From the NCBI GenBank assembly GCA_028282185.1, contig JANQIJ010000029.1, positions 1-11,736 of the forward strand: DNA of 11,736 nucleotides, given 5' to 3'. How positions within the stretch are numbered: position 1 is the first letter of the stretch; each line of letters begins with the position of its first letter. The stretch comes from Rhodospirillales bacterium. GTDB lineage: Bacteria; Pseudomonadota; Alphaproteobacteria; Rhodospirillales; Casp-alpha2. Made by a program: the position numbers and the translations under genes. Below, piece after piece: positions 1-6,277 of this stretch. The notes under the pieces are model-generated. The model saw nothing but the letters and a program-made list of their open reading frames with translations. It did no database searches and was not told the DNA's origin.

Positions 1-405
1 GCGGACGATCGTGCGCGCCAGGTGCAGATGCGCCGCCGCCGGGGTGCCGCCCGGCAGGACAAAGGAGGTCAGCGGTTCGAGATCCGCGTTCATGGTGTCG
101 ATTTCCGTCTCCAAGCGTGTGACCTGGTTCGCGGTGACGCGCAGCGCGCCCTCTGATCGGGCGCCGCCTTCGGGCGTGCAGAGATCAGCGCCCAGGTCGA
201 ACAGATCGTTCTGCACGCGGCTCAGCATGGCGTCGGTTTCGGTGTCCGCGCAGTGCAGGCGGGCCAGACCGATGGCTGCGTTGGCTTCGTCCACGGTGCC
301 ATAGGCGGCAACGCGTGGGTCATGTTTCGCGACCCGGTCGCCGGACCCCAACGAGGTTTCACCGCCATCGCCACCGCGGGTATAGATTTTCGTCAGTGTG
401 ACCAA
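1..405 (-). CDS. pduO: PduO-type cob(I)alamin adenosyltransferase (C-terminus cut off)
   Basis: Transfers the adenosyl group of ATP to cob(I)alamin (or a cob(I)yrinic acid derivative) to give adenosylcobalamin in the cytoplasm. The 135 visible residues begin VTLTKIYTRGGDGGETSL after the initiator, the ATP-binding N-terminus of the PduO/MMAB family. Then come the conserved AAYGTVDEANAAIGLA, QNDLFDLGADLCTP, FVLPGGTPAAAHLHLAR segments. Family members are about 190 residues, so roughly 55 C-terminal residues lie outside the window. The start is a TTG at 405: it gives the family N-terminus and has a GGAGAGGAG ribosome-binding site about 7 bases upstream, and no in-frame ATG gives a better fit. It is the last visible gene of the minus-strand series from ccr. 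Its product is the cofactor of ethylmalonyl-CoA mutase encoded nearby, which is a strong contextual link. Family assignment is secure; the choice between the names pduO and cobO is convention. Confidence 0.93.
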   Translation of the reverse strand, partial: MVTLTKIYTRGGDGGETSLGSGDRVAKHDPRVAAYGTVDEANAAIGLARLHCADTETDAMLSRVQNDLFDLGADLCTPEGGARSEGALRVTANQVTRLETEIDTMNADLEPLTSFVLPGGTPAAAHLHLARTIVR

Positions 406-558
406 GGGGATGCTCCTCTCCGTTTTGCGTCCGTTGCCTAGCCGGTCGACGGTCGGCCCCAGGGCGGGCGCCCACGGCGGGGCGCGGGCACGTTGCGGCC
501 TTCAAGCCGGCGGATTCTCACATGGTCATTTCGCGCAAGGGATGAAAGGGGTGCCTGA

Positions 559-756
559 TTATGACTCGCTCATCAACAGCACGATCGCAAACAGGATAAG
601 GGCGATCCCCTGCATCAGGACGCGGGCCCGCATCAGCTTGTTGGCGTATTTCCGATTGAATTCGCCGCCGGCCGCAAAGCCGCCGATGCCGACAAACAGC
701 ACAAGCAGCGTCAGAACCATGGCGAAAACCAGGAGTGCGACGAAAAAACCGTCCAT
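559..756 (-). CDS. HIG1-domain twin transmembrane protein, 65 aa
   Basis: A small inner-membrane protein with two hydrophobic helices (about residues 4-28 and 47-62) joined by a basic loop. The loop reads GGEFNRKYANKLMRARV, the hallmark of the HIG1 family (hypoxia-induced gene 1; mitochondrial members are Rcf1/HIGD1 and associate with respiratory supercomplexes). The ATG at 756 gives MDGFFVAL; a TTG two codons upstream (762) is an alternative and has slightly better spacing to the GAAGG at about 772-776. From memory, small HIG1 proteins of this kind often sit beside the corrinoid adenosyltransferase gene in alphaproteobacteria, and here that gene starts 153 bp downstream. The role in bacteria is not established; a respiratory-complex link is inference from the mitochondrial relatives. 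Confidence 0.85.
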   Translation of the reverse strand: MDGFFVALLVFAMVLTLLVLFVGIGGFAAGGEFNRKYANKLMRARVLMQGIALILFAIVLLMSES

Positions 757-860
757 CGGCAAGGTATAGCGCCTTCACCGGCCAAGGTCACCGATTATCC
801 GCTCTGGGTCCGCGCGCCGGGTGCGGTAGGGCGCCCCAGGGCGGCCGCGACCGGCCCAGG

Positions 861-1226
861 TCAGGCGGCGCGGCTGGTGCCTCGGGTGGTCGCCCGAGAC
901 GCCAGGTCGATGGCCCGATGCGCCAGGTCGAGGATTGCTTCGGGCGGGCCGTCCTGGATTATCCGATTGACTGTCGCGCGGGCCGTGTCGACCGCGGCCA
1001 ACAGGGCTTCGGCGCTCTGCCGGTCGTATTCCGGCGCGCCCGAACGCATCAAGTGGACCACCGCCAGGTTGGTCAGTTCGGTCAAGTCTTTCGAGGTTTG
1101 CAGACGAAACGCGCGTTCGTCCCGGTCAAGGCCGGCATCGAGCAGTGACAGGGAGGGTTCGGACCGAAGAGCATCGGACCAATGTCTGAAATCCAAAAGA
1201 ACCTGTTCTGCCGCCTCGTTTCGCAT
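861..1226 (-). CDS. Uncharacterised helical protein, 121 aa
   Basis: I do not recognise this protein. The start at ATG 1226 (MRNEAAEQVLLDFRHW) is chosen because GGAAGGAC lies about 8 bases upstream; a reading extended to 1298 adds a compositionally odd, Cys/Pro/His-rich stretch and is unlikely. The protein is soluble, rich in Ala, Leu, Asp and Arg, and looks all-helical, with heptad-like spacing in LTELTNLAVVHLMRSG (about residues 48-63) and LLAAVDTARATVNRIIQ (about 76-92). It has no cysteine, no signal peptide and no membrane segment, and ends in a basic Ser/Thr/Arg tail. It has the high GC of its neighbours and lies between mcd (270 bp upstream) and the HIG1 gene (104 bp downstream) on the same strand. 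It reads like a real gene because frame, ribosome site and composition agree. Function unknown. Confidence 0.68.
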   Translation of the reverse strand: MRNEAAEQVLLDFRHWSDALRSEPSLSLLDAGLDRDERAFRLQTSKDLTELTNLAVVHLMRSGAPEYDRQSAEALLAAVDTARATVNRIIQDGPPEAILDLAHRAIDLASRATTRGTSRAA

Positions 1227-1496
1227 GGTGCTTGTCCTTCCGTGCCGATGCGCCCCGCCTGGCGGTGCCGCAGCCAGGCAAGACGAAGCAAGCGGCATGT
1301 CACGAGTTGATATTGCAATGCAGCAAATGTGCCGTGCCTGCGAACAAGTATGCTTGCCCGTGGGTGGCCGAACAATGGCGGCAGCGTGACGTTTGCATTA
1401 CGTGACAGCGCTTGCCGGGCATTACGCGGCCGGGGGCGATGACCGAAGATTCGGCCTGGCACGGGGGACAGGGCGCGACCGGCCTTCCGGCGGCGG
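1227..1496. other. Intergenic gap upstream of the 121-aa gene
   Basis: This 270-base gap follows the mcd stop and precedes the 121-aa gene. I see no convincing coding frame in it. It holds locally AT-richer sequence around 1305-1345 and a repeated ACGTNAC-like element around 1388-1406 (GTGACGTTT...TTACGTGAC), so a promoter for the downstream minus-strand genes is plausible. I cannot assign -35/-10 boxes with confidence. The sequence just after the mcd stop can form short GC-rich pairings, but no terminator with a T-run is apparent. Confidence 0.4.
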
Positions 1497-3170
1497 TCAA
1501 TTGCGTCCGGACAAAAGGCCCTTGGCGATCACTTGCGCCTGGATTTCCGCCGCGCCCTCGAAGATGTTGAGGATGCGGGCGTCGCAGATCACCCGGGAAA
1601 TGGGATATTCGAGCGCATAGCCGTTGCCGCCGTGGATCTGCAGGGCGTTGTCGGCATTGGACCAGGCGGTGCGCGCGCCCAACAGCTTGGCCATGCCGGC
1701 TTCGATGTCGCAGCGCCGGTCGGAATCCTTCTCCCGCGCCGCGAAATAGGTCAGCTGACGGGCGATCATGGTTTCCACCGCCATCCAGGCGAGTTTGCCG
1801 TGGACCCGCGGGAAGGCGTGGATCATGCTGCCGAATTGGTTGCGCTCAAGAGCGTATTGCAGGCCCAGTTCCATGGCGTTCTGGGCCACGCCGACGGCGC
1901 GCGCCGCGGTTTGAATCCGCGCCGATTCGAAGGTCGCCATCAACTGTTTGAAGCCCTGGCCCTCGGCCCCGCCCAAGAGCTGCCCCTGCGGCACGCGGAA
2001 GCCGTCAAAGCCGATTTCGTATTCCTTCATGCCGCGATAGCCCAGAACCTCGATCTCACCCCCGGTCATGCCGTCCGCCGGGAACGGGTGTTCGTCCGTG
2101 CCGCGCGGTTTTTCCGCCAACAGCATGGAAAGGCCCTTGTATCCCGGCTCTTCCGGATCGGTGCGCACCAGGAGCGTCATCAGGTCCGACCGCGCCGCAT
2201 GGGTGATCCAGGTCTTGTTGCCGGTGACCACGTAATCGCCGCCGTCCTTGAGGGCGCGGGTCCTCAGGCTCGCCAGGTCGGAGCCCGTGTTGGGTTCCGT
2301 GAACACCGCCGTCGGCAGGATTTCGCCCGATGCGATCTTCGGCAGGTAATGGGCCTTTTGATCGTCCGTGCCGCCGAGCCGGATCAGTTCGGCGGCGATT
2401 TCCGAGCGGGTGCCGAGCGAGCCGACGCCGATATAGCCGCGCGACAGTTCCTCCGTCACCACGCACATGGCCATTTTGCCCATGCCGAGGCCGCCGTTTT
2501 CTTCCGGCACGGTCAGACCGAAGACGCCCAGTTCCGACATCTGCTCGACGACCTCCAGGGGGATCAGGTTGTCGGCCAGATGCCATTCATGGGCGTCCGG
2601 CAGGACCTGGTCCTCGACGAACTTGCGGAACTGGTCCTCGACCAATTCGAGGGTCTCGTCGCCGAGCCCGCGGCTCCCGAAATGGCCGTCGGCCAGGAAG
2701 GCACCGAGCCGTTCCCGAACCGGGGCCGTGTTGCCGCCCCGGACCAGGGTTTTGACCGCATCCTGGTCAAGCGGCGCCAGGTCTTCCTCGGTCAACCCCA
2801 TGTCGGCCGGGCGCACCACCTCGCCCTGGCTGATCGCGATGCCGCCGGAAATCTGGCCCAGGTATTCACCGAAGGCGGCCTGCAGCATGAGCTGCTCCGC
2901 CTCGCCGAAATCACCGCCGCCGTCGAGCCTCTCGGCCCAGCCGAGCATCTGACGCAGGCCCTCGGTATAGGTCGACAGCCAGGCCAGGCCATGGGCCGCG
3001 TATTGGTGGACGTCAAGCGCCCCGCTGGAAACCCGGCCGTCCTTGACGCAGAGGTCCGCCAGGCGCCGGCGGGCGGCTTGGGTCACCGCGTCGGCGGCGT
3101 CCTGGCCTTCGCGGCAGAGCGTCATCAGGTCGGGCAACAGGGCGTTTTCCGCCGGCGTGCTGGCGTCCAT
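1497..3170 (-). CDS. mcd: (2S)-methylsuccinyl-CoA dehydrogenase
   Basis: A FAD enzyme of the acyl-CoA dehydrogenase superfamily that oxidises methylsuccinyl-CoA to mesaconyl-CoA in the ethylmalonyl-CoA pathway, passing electrons to ETF. At 557 residues it is longer than an ordinary ~390-aa acyl-CoA dehydrogenase because of the roughly 150-residue N-terminal domain typical of Mcd, with AAHGLAWLSTYTEGLRQML around residues 50-70. The dehydrogenase core shows FTEPNTGSDLASLRTRA and ENGGLGMGKMAMCVVTEEL, and near the C-terminus QIHGGNGYALEYPISR and ILNIFEGAAEIQ, where Glu538 is the expected catalytic base. The start at ATG 3170 follows GGAGAA; a frame extension to 3308 would overlap the ATPase gene and is not used. 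The start codon is only 14 bp past the ATPase stop. Context with ccr and ecm makes Mcd far more likely than another acyl-CoA dehydrogenase. Confidence 0.93.
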   Translation of the reverse strand: MDASTPAENALLPDLMTLCREGQDAADAVTQAARRRLADLCVKDGRVSSGALDVHQYAAHGLAWLSTYTEGLRQMLGWAERLDGGGDFGEAEQLMLQAAFGEYLGQISGGIAISQGEVVRPADMGLTEEDLAPLDQDAVKTLVRGGNTAPVRERLGAFLADGHFGSRGLGDETLELVEDQFRKFVEDQVLPDAHEWHLADNLIPLEVVEQMSELGVFGLTVPEENGGLGMGKMAMCVVTEELSRGYIGVGSLGTRSEIAAELIRLGGTDDQKAHYLPKIASGEILPTAVFTEPNTGSDLASLRTRALKDGGDYVVTGNKTWITHAARSDLMTLLVRTDPEEPGYKGLSMLLAEKPRGTDEHPFPADGMTGGEIEVLGYRGMKEYEIGFDGFRVPQGQLLGGAEGQGFKQLMATFESARIQTAARAVGVAQNAMELGLQYALERNQFGSMIHAFPRVHGKLAWMAVETMIARQLTYFAAREKDSDRRCDIEAGMAKLLGARTAWSNADNALQIHGGNGYALEYPISRVICDARILNIFEGAAEIQAQVIAKGLLSGRN

Positions 3171-3184
3171 GATTTGGTTCTCCG

Positions 3185-4687
3185 TCAATTTGGATAAAGG
3201 CGTTGCTGGAAATCGGCAAGGTCGCGGCACATCCATCCCTTCTCTTCCAGGCCTGACCGTATGGAGGGTGCGAAGTCCGGGGCGTAAAGAACCTTTTCGA
3301 CCTGCCAATCGTTGAATTTTCGACCTTCTTTTGTTTCCCCCAGAAAGCGATGAACATGTTCGGCGAAGTTCTTACGTTCGCTTCCTGAGTGGCTGTCCGC
3401 ATTGCGTTTGCATGATCCGAACCTGATCTTCCGCTGGTCCTCGTTGATTGCGACCAAATCGATTTCAATGTCCGACCCGTCCGGCTTGTTCCAGTATCCA
3501 CGAATCAAATCGGTCAGTTCGAAATCCCCCACGCCTTTTTGGGATGATTCTTCCGTCAGTTGTCGAATCATCTTCTCAAAAACGGTGCCTTCATGTGTGG
3601 CAAGCATCATATCCGTCCGTGCCAGAGGTTTGTGGACCGGCTGAACCCGTGCCATTTGAACGTTCCGACCAATCGCATTTAACCAGGCCGAAAGAAAATT
3701 GTCGGAAATAACATAACGTCCGCGACGCATTTTCGGGATTGCGCTGATGGGTTGCAACTTCTCGACCATGCCGAATCTATCGACCAGCACGCGGAGATAG
3801 GCGCTCAATTCGTCACCCCCGCCAACTTGGGTGTATTCGTTGCGGAGTTGTCCCAGTGAACATGGGCCCATACGCGCCAAAAGCTTGAGAACGCTGTCAT
3901 ATCGGCCGCGAAGTTCGTTTAAGAACCAATTTGCGGCTTCGTCACGAAGCGGGGATGCGCCTTCAAAGAACAGCCTCAGAATGGTTGTTTGACGGTAATC
4001 ATCCGTTTGTCCCAGCAAACGCTGCTCGAAACAGTCTTGGTAGAATTTTGGGACACCTTCGAACAACGACCACAAAAACAGCCAATGCCCAGGCTGAACT
4101 ATTTCGTGAGTCCGCCACATCTCAAACAGAGCCTCGAAATCCCAATGCCCGACTTGGATTCGATGCGTGACACGGTTGAATAAAGGGGAGGTTCTGTCTT
4201 CGAGAACAGCCATCATCTCGGTATGGATCGATCCGAGGACGAAAATTCCACCGCCTCGCGTGTCCCGGAGGCGGTCAACCTGGGCCTGTAGGAAAGAGGT
4301 GAACGGACTTAGCTTCTTGCGGTGAAAGTATTGGAACTCATCTAGAACGACGATGATGCCTTTACGATTCAATATTCCAATAACCGCAGCGACATCAATG
4401 AAGGATTGGAGCAACCGATCGCCGAGGCTCGCATCGCCCCAAGTTTCTTCAAAATCGTCCAACGCTTCGCGGAACGCATGGATGACTCCCCGCTCATCGC
4501 TGTCCGGAATTTGAACGTAAAACAGCTTCCCTTCTGCAAGTTCAACCGCCGCTTTTTGCAGCAGTGACGTTTTGCCAATTCGGCGCCTTCCCGATATTGC
4601 GCAAAAAAACCACCGGCCCGACGAAATGATCCGGCTGACCTCGGCCAACTCCGTATTACGGCCGTAAAAGCCCCATATATTTTCCAT
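3185..4687 (-). CDS. AAA ATPase with DUF234-like nuclease-fold C-terminus; candidate mobile element gene
   Basis: This 500-aa protein belongs to the archaeal-type ATPase family (ATPase_2 plus DUF234, COG1672-like). It opens with FYGRNTELAEV and has Walker A GRRRIGKTS (residues 33-41), Walker B VVLDEFQY (113-120) and a sensor-1-like VLGSIHTE (150-157). A winged-helix region follows (about 262-330: VLKLLARMGPCSLGQLRNEY, then RYVISDNFLSAWL). The C-terminal third (about 365-480) looks like a PD-(D/E)XK fold: FEKMI, RGYWNKPDGSDIEIDLVAI and FGSCKRN, with Asp410 and Lys427 as candidate active-site residues. Base composition is clearly less GC-rich than flanking genes, some 60-base lines falling below 40% GC. 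It separates ccr from mcd, with a perfect palindrome just upstream and an imperfect direct repeat at its two ends. No good Shine-Dalgarno precedes ATG 4687. The domain call is firm; biochemical role and mobility are inferred. Confidence 0.9.
   Translation of the reverse strand: MENIWGFYGRNTELAEVSRIISSGRWFFCAISGRRRIGKTSLLQKAAVELAEGKLFYVQIPDSDERGVIHAFREALDDFEETWGDASLGDRLLQSFIDVAAVIGILNRKGIIVVLDEFQYFHRKKLSPFTSFLQAQVDRLRDTRGGGIFVLGSIHTEMMAVLEDRTSPLFNRVTHRIQVGHWDFEALFEMWRTHEIVQPGHWLFLWSLFEGVPKFYQDCFEQRLLGQTDDYRQTTILRLFFEGASPLRDEAANWFLNELRGRYDSVLKLLARMGPCSLGQLRNEYTQVGGGDELSAYLRVLVDRFGMVEKLQPISAIPKMRRGRYVISDNFLSAWLNAIGRNVQMARVQPVHKPLARTDMMLATHEGTVFEKMIRQLTEESSQKGVGDFELTDLIRGYWNKPDGSDIEIDLVAINEDQRKIRFGSCKRNADSHSGSERKNFAEHVHRFLGETKEGRKFNDWQVEKVLYAPDFAPSIRSGLEEKGWMCRDLADFQQRLYPN
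3186..3200. repeat. Imperfect direct repeat, copy at 3' end of ATPase gene
   Basis: On the minus strand this reads CCTTTATCCAAATTG and covers the last codons and most of the stop codon of the ATPase gene. It matches 12 of 15 positions in the same orientation with 4698-4712 (CCTTAATAGAAATTG), which lies between the ATPase start codon and the arm of the palindrome. The two copies bracket the ORF almost exactly, so they could be element ends or a degenerate target duplication. Chance similarity in AT-rich sequence is possible. Confidence 0.45.
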
Positions 4688-4697
4688 AGTTACAGGC

Positions 4698-4712
4698 CAA
4701 TTTCTATTAAGG
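4698..4712. repeat. Imperfect direct repeat, copy upstream of ATPase gene
   Basis: Partner of the copy at 3186-3200, with 12 of 15 bases identical and mismatches at three interior positions. It overlaps the ATPase-proximal arm of the palindrome at 4704-4733. If recombination joined the two copies, the ATPase ORF would be removed exactly and ccr and mcd would be about 90 bp apart with the palindrome left between them. Confidence 0.45.
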
Positions 4713-4733
4713 TAATAAAAATTACCTTAATAG
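4704..4733. repeat. Perfect palindrome, 13-bp arms, AAAA centre
   Basis: The left arm CTATTAAGGTAAT (4704-4716) and right arm ATTACCTTAATAG (4721-4733) are exact reverse complements around AAAA. The palindrome lies 16 bp upstream of the ATPase ATG and 42 bp beyond the ccr stop codon. It is AT-rich within a GC-rich chromosome and has no T-run on either side, so an intrinsic terminator for ccr is unlikely. It may be an operator for the ATPase gene, the recognition or target site of the ATPase/nuclease, or a leftover host operator. The core GTAAT-A(n)-ATTAC recurs in the ecm control region at 6219-6231. Confidence 0.9.
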
Positions 4734-4775
4734 CCCGCCAGTGGCAAAGGTCGTTCACGAGGTGTACTTGAGGCT

Positions 4776-6056
4776 TTAAGCGTTGACGCAGTCCTCGATG
4801 GTCCGGAAGCCGGGCCGCTTGGCCTGGACCAACACGGCCATGTTGCCGGGTTTGTGCTCGTTGCGCCGCATCTTCATATGCGCTTCCGGGATGTCGTCCC
4901 AGGAAAACACTTCCGACATGCAAGGGTCGATGCGCCGTTCGATCACCAATTGGTTGGCTTGACTGGCCTGTTGCAGGTTGGCGAAGTGACTCCCTTGGAT
5001 ACGTTTCTGGCGCTGCCAAACGAAACGCGCGTCCATCGTCAGGTTGAAACCGGTGGTCCCGGCGCAGAACACGACCATGCCGCCGCGCTTGACCACGTTG
5101 CAGCTGACCGGGAAGGTCGCCTCGCCCGGGTGTTCGAAGACGAAGTCGACATCGTTGCCCTTGCCGGTGATTTCCCAAATCGCCTTGCCGAACTTGCGAG
5201 TCTCCTTCATGTATTCCTTGAAGTCAGGGCCGTTGACTTCGGGCAACTGGCCCCAACAGTCAAAGTCCTTGCGGTTGAGAACCGCCTTGGCGCCCAGGGA
5301 CATGACAAAGTCACGCTTGTCTTCTTCGGAAATCACACCGATCGCGTTGGCCCCGGATACGGCGCAAAGTTGCACTGCCATGGAGCCGATGCCGCCGGAT
5401 GCCCCCCAGACCAGGACGTTGTGACCGGGGCGCAGGATATGCGGCCGGTGGCCGAACAGCATGCGGTAGGAAGTCGCGAGCGTCAGCGTATAGCAGGCAC
5501 TTTCTTCCCAGGTCAGATGTTTCGGCCGCTGCATGCATTGGCGGTCCTGGACGCGGGCGAACTGGGCGAAGCCGCCGTCCGGCGTGTCGAAGCCCCAAAT
5601 CCGTTGCGAGGGCGAGAACATGGGGTCACCTCCATTGCATTCCTCGTCGTCGCCGTCGTCCTGGTTGCAGTGAACGACCACTTCGTCGCCGATCTTGACC
5701 CGCGTGACCTTGGCGCCCACGGCATAGACGACGCCCGTCGCGTCCGAGCCGGCGATGTGATAGTCCTGCCCGTGGTAGTCGAGAGGTGAAATCGGCTGGC
5801 CCAAGGCCGCCCAGACGCCGTTGTAGTTGACGCCCGCGGCCATCACCATGACCAGCACGTCATGGCTGTCCAGCTCGGGGATGTCGACGACTTCGACCTG
5901 CATGGCGTCGCTCGGCTCGCCATGGCGCTCCTTGCGGATCGCCCAGGCGTACATTCTCTTCGGGACATGACCCAGCGGCGGAATCTCACCGACCTCATAT
6001 AGATCCTTCTTCGGCAGGTCCGCGGTGAATTCGATGATCTCGGCGGTTTCGGTCAT
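4776..6056 (-). CDS. ccr: Crotonyl-CoA carboxylase/reductase
   Basis: Reductively carboxylates crotonyl-CoA with CO2 and NADPH to (2S)-ethylmalonyl-CoA, the defining step of the ethylmalonyl-CoA pathway. The 426-aa protein has the usual length. It is an MDR-family reductase with KKDLYEVGEIPPLGHVPK at the N-terminus, GVNYNGVWAALG (Asn79), HCNQDDGDDEECNGGDP (129-145), nucleotide-binding WGASGGIGSMAVQL (217-230), VFEHPGEATFPV and GSHFANLQQA (His357). Asn79, Phe156 and His357 correspond to CO2-pocket residues Asn81, Phe170 and His365 of the Kitasatospora enzyme. The Glu171 position is Asp157 here (WGFDTPDG). ATG 6056 is preceded by CGGAGG at good spacing. It is divergent from ecm, and the ATPase gene begins 88 bp past its stop. 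A TAA stop ends the gene. The enzyme call is secure. Confidence 0.96.
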   Translation of the reverse strand: MTETAEIIEFTADLPKKDLYEVGEIPPLGHVPKRMYAWAIRKERHGEPSDAMQVEVVDIPELDSHDVLVMVMAAGVNYNGVWAALGQPISPLDYHGQDYHIAGSDATGVVYAVGAKVTRVKIGDEVVVHCNQDDGDDEECNGGDPMFSPSQRIWGFDTPDGGFAQFARVQDRQCMQRPKHLTWEESACYTLTLATSYRMLFGHRPHILRPGHNVLVWGASGGIGSMAVQLCAVSGANAIGVISEEDKRDFVMSLGAKAVLNRKDFDCWGQLPEVNGPDFKEYMKETRKFGKAIWEITGKGNDVDFVFEHPGEATFPVSCNVVKRGGMVVFCAGTTGFNLTMDARFVWQRQKRIQGSHFANLQQASQANQLVIERRIDPCMSEVFSWDDIPEAHMKMRRNEHKPGNMAVLVQAKRPGFRTIEDCVNA

Positions 6057-6152
6057 GTTTGCGCCTCCGTATCACGCTGTTGTTTGCACCCCCAACTGGC
6101 GGCCCATTGTTCTCGACGCCGCCTGCGGGGCCACCTTTTCCCTTTGCAATGG

Positions 6153-6181
6153 GTCATATCCGCTTTATGGTTTCTTCGCAA
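6153..6181 (-). promoter_or_regulatory. Candidate ccr promoter
   Basis: On the minus strand TTGCGA (6181-6176) and TATGAC (6158-6153) are 17 bp apart, each matching 4 of 6 sigma-70 consensus bases. Just downstream the minus strand reads CATTGCAAAG (about 6150-6141). That resembles the TTTGCAA-type half-sites I recall for short-chain acyl-CoA-responsive regulators (ScfR/PccR group) of alphaproteobacteria. The match is weak and the regulator is not in this window. Confidence 0.35.
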
Positions 6182-6196
6182 CGCACAAATTTGATC

Positions 6197-6231
6197 TTTC
6201 GTAAAATTCCTATTTTGCGTAATAAAATTAC
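6197..6231. promoter_or_regulatory. Candidate operator in the ccr-ecm divergent region
   Basis: This AT-rich stretch contains TTTCGTAAA (6197-6205) and TTTGCGTAA (6214-6222), whose CGTAA cores are 18 bp apart. It also contains a short perfect dyad GTAAT-AAA-ATTAC (6219-6231) directly abutting the ecm -10 box. A factor bound here would overlap the ecm core promoter. The dyad shares its core with the long palindrome at 4704-4733. Regulatory function is inference from position and symmetry. Confidence 0.4.
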
Positions 6232-6237
6232 TATAAT
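6232..6237 (+). promoter_or_regulatory. ecm: ecm -10 box (TATAAT)
   Basis: A perfect TATAAT is placed so that transcription would start near 6244, leaving a leader of about 34 bases to the ATG at 6278. No good -35 hexamer lies 16-18 bp upstream (CCTATT at 6209-6214 is poor), which would suit a regulator-dependent promoter. The box overlaps an in-frame ATG at 6236 and so argues against that ATG as the start. Confidence 0.6.
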
Positions 6238-6277
6238 GAGTGACAGATTGGTATTTCCAGAGGTGGAGGCCGATTTC

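Noticed and set aside
1313..1330. TTGCAA/GCAAAT elements as a PccR-type operator
   Set aside because: Half-sites are present but the spacing does not match the TTTGCAA-N4 repeat pattern I recall.
1533..3197. Long plus-strand open frame (554 codons) opposite mcd
   Set aside because: It is the antisense shadow of mcd in GC-rich sequence; His/Arg/Gly-rich with no family resemblance.
3171..3308. Extended mcd start upstream to 3308
   Set aside because: The extra 46 residues overlap the ATPase coding region and do not resemble the Mcd N-terminus; ATG 3170 has its own ribosome site.
3185..4687. Calling the ATPase gene an IS transposase or a phage gene
   Set aside because: No DDE, HUH or recombinase motif is present; the domains are ATPase, winged helix and nuclease-like fold. 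No terminal inverted repeats or phage neighbours were seen.
4704..4733. Reading the palindrome as the intrinsic terminator of ccr
   Set aside because: The stem is AT-rich and no T-run follows on the minus strand.
4854..5789. Plus-strand open frame opposite ccr
   Set aside because: Antisense shadow of a securely identified gene.
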